Source of the DNA: Pomphorhynchus laevis
Lineage: Eukaryota > Acanthocephala > Palaeacanthocephala > Echinorhynchida > Pomphorhynchidae
Assembly (NCBI GenBank): GCA_012934845.2
Contig: WNNJ02003730.1
Coordinates: forward strand, 1 to 64,000
Length of the DNA stretch: 64,000 nt
Direction of reading: 5' to 3'
The translations under genes were made by a program, and so were the position numbers. Shown here one piece after another: positions 53,901 through 61,734 of this stretch (its first letter is position 1; every line of letters begins with the position of its first letter). A model generated the notes under the pieces. It made no database searches. It was not told the origin of the DNA and worked only from the letters and a program-made list of their open reading frames with translations.

Positions 53901-55393
53901 TTTATTATTATTAATATAAGTTGTTTTTTATGAAAGGCAAATGCAGTTTTTGCGATTATATTTGCACTGGTAATGATTGCCATATTGGTTATATCCCTTA
54001 TTGCTTCGCCGAAAAGTTGTGCTGTGGCTGCCGCTCTGATTTTATCCGGATTGATTTTCTATCCACTTACAATATATGAAAAAAAATCATGGTTTCTGGT
54101 TTGGTATCGTAAGTATTTAAATATATCCAAAATATATTCAATTAATCACAATAAAAACAGTAACCATTTATTTAATGACAATCTTCGAATGATATAAATT
54201 GAATGCTGATAAAATCTATTTAATAGAAACGGGGAAAATAGATTCGTTTCACCAAACATAAGAATATATTATTTTAGTATGTAATATGCTAATAAGATGT
54301 TACAGTTTAAATGCATTTTTTAATAACGTTTTTAAATTGCTACAATTTGGATTATAATTTTATTTTACAAAATATTGATAAACTAAGATATTTTATTATA
54401 TTTAAATATATAAACTAAGATATTCTATTTTACAAAATATAGATAAACTAACAAAACGAATCTTAAATACATGACTCATTGAGTCACTTAAATGTATACA
54501 AGACTGTTGAACGAAGTGCATCGTAAGCATTAATGCTTAAAAACATAAAACAGCATTAATAACTAATAAATTTTTAAAATAATAATTTTTTATAAATTCA
54601 AGGTAAACAAATCAACTTAATAATAGTTTCCATTGCAAGCAACAATAATTCTTTAAAAAATCAACATAAAATGTTTAACTCATTTTAACATTGCTGGCGA
54701 CATGATTGAACAACTATATTGTTTATTAATTTCAAACTTTTATGGAAATTATTGATTGATCAATGATACGCTTTAGTCTGACCCAACCTATACATGCAAT
54801 ATGCTATAATTCGATTTACATTATATAATCCGATCTACAATTTGTCTATAGTTCAATTTACATTAGATTTCAGTTAACATCAAATGTTACTAACATTTGA
54901 TTATAGAAATCTTACCTCTAACGTCTCACCGTAACCATTCTATGCAATGTGTAAATGGATTCCACATAAGATAAGAGCATTTTTTAGATGTCCATAAGCA
55001 ACAGTAGGAAACACTAATGTCAATTGCTAATGTCAATTGCATAATTGCTAATAATGTTCCATTATTTTAAATTATACCATATTTGTTCATTAATAGTGTA
55101 ATATTTCTTACACTGTAACTATTTTAAGTAACCAGATTGGGAGTTGTTGTTTTACGTGAAACGATTCATTTTTAATTTGGAATTTAGATAGAATCAATAA
55201 AGCACAAATTTATTTATATATTTCGCTAGCTGCTGCTATTATAATAAGAACCAACATTTTGTTTTCTATATAGCAGCTATAAATAGATTGGTGTTTTATT
55301 GATCCTTCTTTAAAATGTCAAATTAAAAAAGTGGATAACATATTTTCTATGATGCATTTATATTTTTCAGCAAAATATCTTGTGCAAGGATGA
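35995..55393 (+). CDS. SLC7 (LAT-type) amino-acid transporter, paralogue B (10 exons)
   Basis: Amino-acid exchanger of the SLC7 light-chain family at the plasma membrane. Exons: 35995-36448, 43876-44001, 46726-46825, 46872-46916, 48235-48358, 48405-48508, 50648-50744, 51197-51346, 53937-54108, 55371-55393. They join into an open frame of ~464 residues. GSGIFVTP starts at residue 38; Cys136 (AFPC) fits the heavy-chain disulphide site; exon 3 gives FTFSGW (TM6 gate), exon 4 NFLAEELQNP, exon 7 GASRNNQLP, exon 8 LRWKHPNFNRPFK. The ATG is the first in frame and is followed by an acidic cytosolic N-terminus. Introns 3 and 5 are 46 nt; intron 1 is 7.4 kb and full of mobile-element debris; intron 8 holds a foldback element. 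The 20 coding bases of exon 10 (KYLVQG, stop) rest on a good TTTTTCAG acceptor only. Confidence 0.86.
36620..36880 (+). repeat. Palindromic-tail repeat (PT copy 10)
   Basis: AACCTGATAAGATAGCAGTT, CCAGATGACTTATATTTC and the TTATTAGTCAATTCATAACA tail, in gene B intron 1. Confidence 0.78.
36706..37190 (+). repeat. ~490-bp direct repeat, copy 1 (partner 44928-45418)
   Basis: A contiguous stretch covering the end of PT copy 10 and a full PT element (copy 11) is almost identical to 44928-45418 in intron 2 of the same gene. It includes a ~100-bp centre insert (TTTAGATTCACTATCAATTT...) found only in these two copies. A minus-strand ORF over it (36858-37106) has no recognised domain. Confidence 0.88.
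37191..38360. repeat. Further PT repeats (PT copies 12 plus and 13 minus)
   Basis: 37191-37370 is the tail of PT copy 11 with a second partial tail at 37375-37520. 37545-37800 is a plus copy with TATAGCAG and CTCAGTTATCTGATCTGATT. 38155-38360 is a minus copy (GGTCATCAGGAGGAACTGCT ... CAACATAATAGCTGGGCC). Decayed and nested. Confidence 0.7.
39050..40140 (-). pseudogene. Reverse-transcriptase element relic (post-RT and C-terminal part), in gene B intron 1
   Basis: Minus-strand GC-richer stretch. 40082-39852 reads RLLSIVLNVTLPDDVW, NTLPIRLEGLSV, resembling a post-RT W-x-Q-x-SLP-x-GGLG motif. 39713-39480 continues with a charged linker. 39480-39300 reads LLPWESERVLVCDFDAQTL, resembling the (V/I)PW-x-RG-x-x-L-x-WD motif; then YKFVPIAIETMGAVG and SYLIQRVSATRKHG. 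The order and motifs match the C-terminal domain of the family seen at 33065-34084. Stops and frameshifts throughout. Plus-strand ORFs here are shadows. Confidence 0.55.
40141..41573. other. Gene B intron 1, unassigned part
   Basis: 40141-40470 may still be mobile-element debris (less AT-rich). The remainder is AT-rich with AATTAATTTA-type inverted words near 40820-40900. No gene is recognised. Confidence 0.4.
41574..41676 (+). repeat. ~103-bp direct repeat flanking a retroelement fragment, left copy
   Basis: CTTGGTCATGTTCATATTTT through ATACATGCTCATT; the partner is at 42543-42646 with a few differences. The pair flanks the relic at 41925-42190. Confidence 0.85.
41925..42190 (-). pseudogene. 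C-terminal relic of another non-LTR retrotransposon
   Basis: The minus-strand frame (not the longest ORF there) reads RLPQRVFQSELSGKRSR, a stop, YRWRDQISKLAKDRLG, then VTKDCGVWSNLVC. The order R-x-P...G-x-R-x-x-x-R-x-x-x-RW-x-D is typical of the C-terminal tail that follows RT in RTE- and Jockey-like elements. Only this tail remains. It differs from the main family of the window. The 109-codon ORF at 41891-42220 is a shadow of it. Confidence 0.6.
42543..42646 (+). repeat. ~103-bp direct repeat flanking a retroelement fragment, right copy
   Basis: CATCTTGGTCATGTTCATAT through ACATGCTCATT; partner of 41574-41676. Confidence 0.85.
42820..43390 (+). repeat. Satellite-like tandem array, ~97-bp unit, about 5-6 copies
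   Basis: The marker word TC(A/G)TGATTTGT recurs at 42913, 43005, 43103, 43200 and 43312. Each is followed by TTTTAAAGTATCGAT-like and ACAAATTTATAAAnACTG-like blocks. Spacing is 92-112 bases. Units are clearly diverged, so the array is old. It lies about 500 bp upstream of exon 2 of gene B. Confidence 0.8.
44174..44961. repeat. Long inverted repeat, arm B (partner 25410-26203)
   Basis: Reverse complement of 25410-26203 with very few differences. It lies in intron 2 of gene B. Its right boundary falls inside the TAGTCAATTCATAACAATTG word shared with the 490-bp direct repeat that follows immediately. Confidence 0.9.
44840..45620 (+). repeat. PT repeats (copies 14-16), including 490-bp direct repeat copy 2
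   Basis: 44840-44960 is a PT core inside the inverted arm. 44928-45418 is the near-identical partner of 36706-37190. 45420-45620 is a further partial tail (AACATAGCAGTTCTAATCC ... CTCAGTTATCTGATGAG). Confidence 0.82.
45820..46190 (+). repeat. Palindromic-tail repeat (PT copy 17)
   Basis: GAATGAATAATAAACAATAT, ATCAGAGGAAATACGACATT, a CTGTTATGTCGGG ... AACATAGCAG centre, then the tail ending near TATATGATCTGATTA. Both palindrome arms are recognisable. Confidence 0.82.
46375..46560 (+). repeat. Palindromic-tail repeat (PT copy 18)
   Basis: ATTAGAATAAGATACTAGAT, GGTCCCTCTGCTATGTTGCG, TGAAACCTGATAGCATAGCA, then TGATACATCGTTTGTTATTT. It ends shortly upstream of exon 3 of gene B. Confidence 0.82.
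47350..47620 (+). repeat. Dispersed repeat R (copy 2), in gene B intron 4
   Basis: ATGTAGGTTCTCAAATTGAAG, CCTACTAACGCTGATTT, GTAAGACGAGTCTTTTATT and AGCAGACGAGTCGAGTAATC match 14225-14420 in order and orientation. Confidence 0.6.
48509..50288. other. Gene B intron 6, unassigned
   Basis: AT-rich, closed in all frames. AATTAATTAATTATTAATTA palindromes near 49410-49455. No mobile element is recognised. Confidence 0.5.
50289..50490 (+). repeat. Three-copy tandem repeat, ~74-bp unit
   Basis: Three units of TTTGATTTTTAGATTTTGAT, then ACCTTATTCTAACATAGAAT and GTAGATTTTTATAACATCGT, in intron 6 of gene B. Small differences between units. Confidence 0.82.
52369..52429 (-). other. tRNA-like pol III promoter motif, left arm
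   Basis: On the minus strand GGTTAGCCTAGTGGGTAAGG fits box A (TRGCNNAGTGG) and GGTTCGAATC fits box B, about 40 bases apart. It cannot form a full tRNA cloverleaf. Confidence 0.6.
53420..53480 (+). other. tRNA-like pol III promoter motif, right arm
   Basis: Plus-strand partner of the left motif: GGTTAGCCTAGTGGGTAAGG and AAGTTCGAATCTGA. A second box-A-like word, GGTTAGCCTATTCGGTAGGG, lies upstream at 53338-53358. Confidence 0.6.
54109..55370. other. Gene B intron 9
   Basis: AT-rich non-coding DNA between exon 9 and the proposed terminal exon. No mobile element is recognised. Confidence 0.5.
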
Positions 55394-55519
55394 TACATAA
55401 AACATAGATGTTAAACAGAATTTGTTCATATAAAATTAAGTTTATTTATAAATCAACATAAAAAAATAAATTTTCATAATAGTAATAAATATTACGCACC
55501 TAGTAGGAAAAAGTACAGT

Positions 55520-55850
55520 TTTAAACATAAGGAAAAAGAAAAAATAAAAATGAACAATGTTTCTTATTTCACCATATTCATCTTAGTCTTCTATAACGAT
55601 AGGGTGATATCAGAACCGACCAGTAAACACCAACGCAATGCTCTACGATTGAACCATTCATGATTTTTACGATCCTGAGGGCCCAATCTCGGGGCATAAT
55701 TGATAGTGGCCTCAATAAGAAGAGCTTTAGAAATCTTAGTCTTTGCTCTGAGGGATAAACTCTAGAAAAAAAACTAGTCCCGAGATTGCCCAGGTACACC
55801 AGAGACGTACAAGAGCACTGCATTTTAATGACAGACGAGATAATAAATTA
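55520..55850 (-). mobile_element. Non-LTR retrotransposon, copy 6 (3' end only)
   Basis: Minus-strand C-terminal part of ORF2 (55823-55578): VYLGNLGTSFFSRVYPSEQR, then LRFLKLF and RDWALRIVK, matching the tail of copies 1, 2 and 8. No RT core. It could be the 3' part of the same insertion as 58000-59290, split by the Penelope element. Confidence 0.8.
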
Positions 55851-56248
55851 TTAACAACTATTCCTGACAGTCATTAATATTCAAAGCAGGATGGCAAGAA
55901 GCGGCCGGAGTCGTTATCTGCTGCGCTGTAGTAATGGATTGATGGAATGAATTAAAATTCCCTTGAGGGATAAGGTTTGTTCCGCTGGAATAAGACAAAG
56001 GCGTTTCATTTTCGAATTGCTGCTGGCACTTGTGATTACTCTTTTGAAGAAAAAGAATAAAAATGCATAAAATAAATAATATGAATTACATTTGATTCTA
56101 TTTCCACCGCGGGTTCCTCGTCCTTTCCAGGCGGTGAAGTAAGTAGATCAAGAACCTGATGACAAATATCTTAAAAAAGTAAATTTGTATAAGACTAAAT
56201 GATAAAATTGAAATTGCAAGACGCCCCGCATGAGGTTGAAAATTTATT

Positions 56249-56281
56249 GAATTTTCGATTCCAGTTTGGAATCATCATCAG
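56249..56281 (-). ncRNA. Hammerhead-ribozyme-like motif of the Penelope element
   Basis: The minus strand reads CTGATGA, one T, then a 6-bp stem II (GATTCC/GGAATC, loop AAACT), then GAAAA. The CUGAUGA - stem II - GAAA order is the core of hammerhead ribozymes, which are known in Penelope-like elements. After GAAA a short AATT/AATT stem III can form, followed by UU/UC at the cleavage position. Stem I pairing with the bases before CTGATGA is not convincing, so activity is uncertain. Confidence 0.5.
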
Positions 56282-56407
56282 AAATCTGAAACAAGTAAAA
56301 TGTTAAGGATATAAAAAGAAAACACGTAAAAACAAAAATGCACATTAGGTAGGTCCTCACGTTGTGCTGCCAGGTCTACGCATGTGTTAGCAAACTTTAC
56401 AAAGAAC

Positions 56408-57910
56408 TCAATCCCGATTTAGAATTAAACGGTAGCCATCATTCTCATTTAAGCCCGGCTTCAATTCTTCAATCCAGAGTGACTCGCATATTCGCCTTTC
56501 AAATTTTCTTTGGACAGAATAGATAACTTCAACATTATCAAAATCAATATTGTGTCCTGTACTTAAGACATGCTGAGCCACAGCTGAGTGGGCAGTAGTG
56601 CGTAGGGCTCAGCGATGCTCTTTTACTCTGGTTTTTAAAAACCTACCAGTTTGTCCTATATAAAAGAGAACACAATCAAGGCAGTTTATCCGATAAATTA
56701 CTCCTTTTATCTCATTGGTCCTTTTTACACTAGTCATCATTCTAATTGATTTATAAGTGCGTTCATTGTAGATAAGACTAATGGGCAAATTAGACTCCAT
56801 TATAAACTTTCTCACCCTATTTTTAACGAGCTTTGACACCCATCCACACTCTGGTAGTGTCAAAAAATGGGATAACTTATCAGGACCAACGACCAGAATT
56901 GAAGCATGACTATCAACAACCTTTGTTAACATATCAAAAAGCATACTTTCAGGATATCCCAAATCCCTAAAAGTACAAATTAGTCTATGAAACTCACAAT
57001 TGCGTTTATCCAGGGTGCTACACAGTCTAATGCCTCTGAGGCAGAATCCCTTAAAGATTCCTAATTTTGTACGCACACTGTGGCTACTAAACCAATGAAG
57101 ATATAAGTCCGTTTCTGTTGGATTTTGGAACACGTCAGTGGAGAAATGCGATACATTGATCAACAAGTCTAGAAAGCTAAGACAGTTATCATGTGGCCAG
57201 GTCACATTTAATTTTATACGAGGATGGCGGGCATTTAGAAACTTAATAAACCGGGAAGCACTGTCTTTACATTCTGGCCAAATGACAAAAATATCATCTA
57301 TGTATCTACGCAAGAAGATTGGTTTAATAATATACTCGGTCATTGCAGTTAACTCAAAGTCTTTCATAAATATACCCGACAATGTGGGACCTAACGGCGA
57401 ACCAATAGCAACACCCCATATCTGATTGTACAGAACCCAATCGAACGAGAAGTTTATGACCGTGGCCAGATTAAAGAAGGACCTAATAAGACTTGCATTA
57501 ACATGATCAGACCATGGGGATTTCAACTTATTTATTGCAGAATCGATAGCCTCGGTCACTGGCACATTCGTAAAAAGGGACGACACATAAAGAGTCAAGC
57601 ATGTGACTTGAGAATTAAACGGTAAGTTAATTTCATTTAGAAATTTAACCATTAGATGTCTATTCAACACTTTAGATTTGATATTCAGAACATGATCCTT
57701 CAATAACCGAGCTACATGCCTTCCAGCATAATAATTAAAGGCCCCTATCATTGACACTATAGGCCTCAGTGGAATGTCAGGTTTGTGAATTTTGGGGAGG
57801 CCATATGCCCTAGGAACATTTGGGTCAGAAGGATACATCAAACTGACTTTCCTGCAAAGGCAGTGCGTTCGGCTGGGCAATGTGGTCCTACTAATAATAA
57901 TATTAGACAA
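56408..57910 (-). pseudogene. Penelope reverse transcriptase with GIY-YIG endonuclease, one in-frame stop
   Basis: The frame starts within the RT: YGLPKIHKPDIPLRPIVS, LYVSSLFTNVPV (motif A), GVAIGSPLGPTLSGIF (motif B), RRYIDDIFVIWP (motif C, YxDD type), FLDLLINV. GIY-YIG motifs follow: GVIYRINC, FYIGQTGRFLKTRVKEHR. A TGA at 56611-56609 interrupts the endonuclease; the same frame then continues for 67 codons (ALRTTAHSAVAQHVLSTGHN, ending near 56408) without another break. Motif A normally reads SFDVVSLFTN; here the catalytic Asp is Tyr. The copy is therefore inactive on two counts. Plus-strand ORF 57138-57425 is a shadow. Confidence 0.88.
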
Positions 57911-58020
57911 GCTTTTGATTATAATATTTCTACTGTTGCAGATAAAAAGGTTGTAAATTTATCTGGACGTATGCTTACATACGAGGAGGTTAGTGTACTT
58001 AGTCTTGGTCTGACTAAGTA
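57855..58020 (+). pseudogene. Penelope N-terminal fragment, inverted
   Basis: The plus-strand frame reads RQAFDYNISTVADKK, VVNLSGRMLTYEEVSVLSLGL. The VVNLS-x-x-x-LT-x-x-E-x-x-LLSLGL block is the usual region just before the RT in Penelope proteins. It is head to head with the main minus-strand ORF, which lacks this part, so the two pieces together represent one element with a 5' inversion. Confidence 0.72.
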
Positions 58021-59290
58021 CAGACCAAGCATGGGGTTTTGGTGTTCCTGGAAACGGAACCCAGGAGTTGAGGATATATGTAACAGAAATATATCGACTA
58101 TTGAAACCGCACAAAATTGGGATTGGTTGGGGGTGTGGAAGCGGCTCCATAATTGTGACGAAATAATAACTCTTCTAAAAATTTATCCAAACCCATTTTC
58201 CCAATCCAGTCCGATGTCCTCTACTTCAGTTGACAAACTTCTCATTCTTGAATATCTTCCAGAATAACCCTGTACTGATCATATCTAGAACTTCAATATT
58301 CTTTCGAGAAAGTTTGCTAAAATGGAACAGTTATTGAGGATACGTAACATTTTTCCTATGACCTTGAGTTTTGTTGGAGTGGGATTAAATATGCGATTTT
58401 TATATATGATCAAAATGATCCCGGTAGATTGTGAACAGAGGTAGGAATTCAATCGGATTAATTTCGCATTTCCTACAACAGTGAAGTGTCCAATAGCTGT
58501 CTGGTGAGCGCCACTCTGATCGGATCAAAATAGAACGTCTTTCCCAGCAGCGTATTTTCGTCCACCGGCAAATGAAGTATGTCATGCAAGGTGGTCAGTT
58601 GTTTGGGCAACTGCGTAATACAGAAGAGCTTAATTAGCCACTTCACATGAGTAGGAGGAATGATAAGGCCATAAAACAAAGAGACAATTCATCTTAGTGT
58701 TGTTTTCAGCGTGTTTGAATTCAATGAATTTAATGATTTTATCCAACTGGATTGGATAGCGATTCGTATTTAGTCAAGTGTTTGTTTCTATCAGCTTTGA
58801 AGGCTTCACACTTCTTAGACCAACCTGTGTTGTCTTTATCACAATTAAGACAAGATACCGGTTCCTGGCGCGGCCATTATTCATAATTATTTAGACATAT
58901 CCAACACTTATTAGAGGACGTACAGTTTGAGGACCAATTCCCCTAACCGTGACATTTCTGGTAATGCGAGTAGTTAGACCATCAGTCGAAACAAATTAAA
59001 GCGAGCATTAGATAGGTTGAATGTTTTTTCTAGATTTTAATATTATCAGGAAACACCTCTGGCGCGATATTAGACAATTTGACAGTTGCAATGACTCGTT
59101 TGTGTTCGACCGAGCCGAAGTTTGATAAGTGTTGTTTGAAGAACTGAATATACACCTCTGCAAGGTTATAGGATGAAAAAGCAATTCGGTAAGAACTTGT
59201 ATATGCCTTAGCAGATTTATATATGATTATCTGCTTAAATTTAATTACGAACGGTCTGGGAAAAGTAGATAAGTACTTACATTTCCCGGC
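58000..59290 (-). mobile_element. Non-LTR retrotransposon, copy 7 (ORF1 and ORF2 fragments)
   Basis: A more diverged minus-strand copy. The ORF1 part (59285 to about 58740) reads SSYRIAFSSYNLAEVYIQFF, HLSNFGSVEHKRVI, and a zinc knuckle NCDKDNTGWSKKCEAFKA. The ORF2 part (58690-58000) reads YFDPIRVAL, then PHPQPIPILCGF and VTYILNSWVPFPGTP. Order and spacing match the family, with deletions. Its 3' continuation is broken off at the Penelope element. Confidence 0.75.
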
Positions 59291-59829
59291 GTCATTGTAA
59301 TTGCTATAATAAATAAATTATGAAGTTTATTGACAGGGGCAGTTCACCATCATGTTCTTTGTTCAAATTTTTTCTTTGCTTTAGCAATTATGATCGATCC
59401 CATATGTATTCCTTCATTTTTCGCTGTAGTTTCTTGAATCGTTCCGTAAGCGCACTACTCATTCGTTGAATCCATTAAAAACTGAAATAAAACTGTACGA
59501 TTCAACCCCATTACACTTAGATGTAATGTAGAATCCCCATAAAAATCACCACAACCAATTATATGATTTATTAATCATATCAATACACAGTAAAAGAAAG
59601 ACGTTTTGAATGCATCTCGAAAAATTCGGTATCTCAAATTAAAAACATCCATGGTTTTGTATACTGAGGAATTTCTCCTGGCTCTATTGTATAACATATC
59701 GCCACAGGTCAAACACCTATGTTTAAGCCTAAAAGTGGAAAAGCGTATTTTTAAATCTAAAAAGATACTAGCGCCCATCCTATCGGTAAGTGAGGATTTG
59801 GTATGCCATTAGATGGCATGCATTACCTC

Positions 59830-59970
59830 AACTTTGTTCCTCTCTTGAGATTAACAATACTAACATGTCAGAGGCTAAAGCTGTAATGTTGGGAGTTAGG
59901 GTGTATGAAGTTAGAAGTCATAACAATAATATAACGTAGCTGGTTTCTGCTCAAAAATATTTTTTTTAAA
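59830..59970 (+). repeat. Diverged relative of the foldback element end
   Basis: AGTTAGGGTGTATGAAGTTAG, then GTCATAACAATAATATAACG and TAGCTGGTTTCTGC resemble the end of the foldback at about 53590-53645 (AGTTAAAGTGTACGGAGCTG ... GCGTAGC). Single arm only. Confidence 0.4.
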
Positions 59971-60900
59971 CTTATAATATTTATTTATATTAATTTATAA
60001 AGGCTTTTTATATATTTTAAATACGTTTTGTTTTAAAATTGTAATTACGGAAACAATCAATCTTCTGCAAAATATGATTATTTAATATTAAGAAATTTCC
60101 ACTCTTAAATTTATGTATAATAAAAATATGTAGCTTCAGTTAAATATCCGATTTATTGATGAATTCACAAATTAAAGCTCATGGCCATCAGTAAAGATTA
60201 TTTAAAAACTCAAAATTAATTTGAAAAAGATTTCGTTATTCATAGCAACAACGAAAAAGTGTCTTATTAACATGGCTTATTCCGCTTAGACAATTAGCTA
60301 TTTTTATAAAAATTTAAAAACACAATTTGATATTTTGCCATGCAGAATATATGCATTGCATGGGGTACATTAATGAAATGCGCTAATGATATTATTTAAT
60401 GCACTTTTTAGATATTTTCGTCTTCTTTTGTGTTTATCTCGATATTATGATCGGTGCAACAAATAAAGTTGAAAATGAGTGATAAAAATATATTAAATAT
60501 TTCCATAGTCACTGATATCATCTTTAGGATAAAAATTAGTAATTTAGCAATTCGACTTTGTATATAAATCTTAAATATTATAACTTTAGACAGATTTACA
60601 ATATTCCTACAAAAGTTATGGTTATCTATACCAGGAAGTAATTCGGAAGGGCTGTCGAAATACACTATGGATACAGAGACTTAACTTGACAAACTTATGT
60701 ATTTTACTAAAATTAAAAAAAAATTACTTATTTGTGATGTTTTTGTTCGTATTCGAGTGACATTACAATTGCAGCACCTCTCTTATTATGGAATTAATAA
60801 ATATCAAATAAATATGGATAAATACTAAATATTGAATGATCGCTAGGGCTGAATGTGGAGGCTTACGTGCATACGTATTTTCGCTAGCATACACATAAAG
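59971..60900. other. AT-rich DNA without recognisable gene
   Basis: Stops in all frames; the minus-strand ORF 60408-60665 has no motif and biased composition. Confidence 0.5.
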
Positions 60901-60904
60901 CGTA

Positions 60905-61445
60905 TAATTTTAGAAAACACTTATCTAACGAGAAATCACGTATTTTTGGTTCGTAGTTTTTTAAGAACATAATTACATTCATATTGTTTTTTAAAAGTAA
61001 ATGTGATCTGAAAGTTGCGTCACTTTATCGACCAAGACTGAGTGTCCTAATGTAACATATTCAGTTTACTTAAAACAACTATGTTTTACTTATAAATAAC
61101 ATTCGTTTGTCCATCTAAAAATTGATTTGTAATTCAACTTCATTAAACTAACAAAATAAACTATCTGACAAGGAATCACTTATTTTATCTTCAATTCGTA
61201 GTTTTCTAAGAGAATTATCATATTCCGAATTTATATCCTAAATTTATCCTTCAGGAGTGAATGTAATGCAATGTAACTAATGTAACTAATCTAATGTAAC
61301 TTCAGTTTTATTTCAAACAACCAAACCAACAAAACAACGATATCTTCATTATCAAATTATTATTTCTTAACTATATTAAAGTAATCAAAATTTCATATTA
61401 CTTTGTACATCCAAAAATTGATGTGTAATTCAACTTCAGAATAAA
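60905..61445 (+). repeat. Diverged tandem repeat, two units
   Basis: AATCACGTATTTTTGGTTCGTAG (60935) matches AATCACTTATTTTATCTTCAATTCGTAG (61167), and CTAAAAATTGATTTGTAATTCAACTTC (61115) matches CCAAAAATTGATGTGTAATTCAACTTC (61410). Unit about 230-300 bp; indels are common. Confidence 0.6.
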
Positions 61446-61734
61446 CTGAATAAATAAATTGGACGTGGGAGCACTTGGTGAATGCAAATGGATTTAAATA
61501 CAGCTATAATAATTAACATACCCACTCAAAATTTTCAATGTTAAAATTAGTTTTAATAATTTTAATTAACTATTATGAATTCATTATTAATTCTTATTAG
61601 ATTGGTATTAGGAGCAAAATGTAACTGATGTTTCGATTGGAATAAAAAAATAATATTAGACTTTCTTAAAAAATATAAAGTATACAGGATAAATAAGTTC
61701 AGTTAAACAAAGAAAAAATAAAGAACTTAGTCTG

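Larger units (their letters stand above)
56100..58020 (-). mobile_element. Penelope element (RT plus GIY-YIG) with inverted 5' piece
   Basis: Minus-strand RT-endonuclease ORF (57910-56408) and 3' region (56407-56100), with a separate N-terminal piece in opposite orientation at 57855-58020. Such truncated, inverted arrangements are known for Penelope-like elements. It lies between two minus-strand pieces of the main non-LTR family, suggesting nested insertion. Confidence 0.85.
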
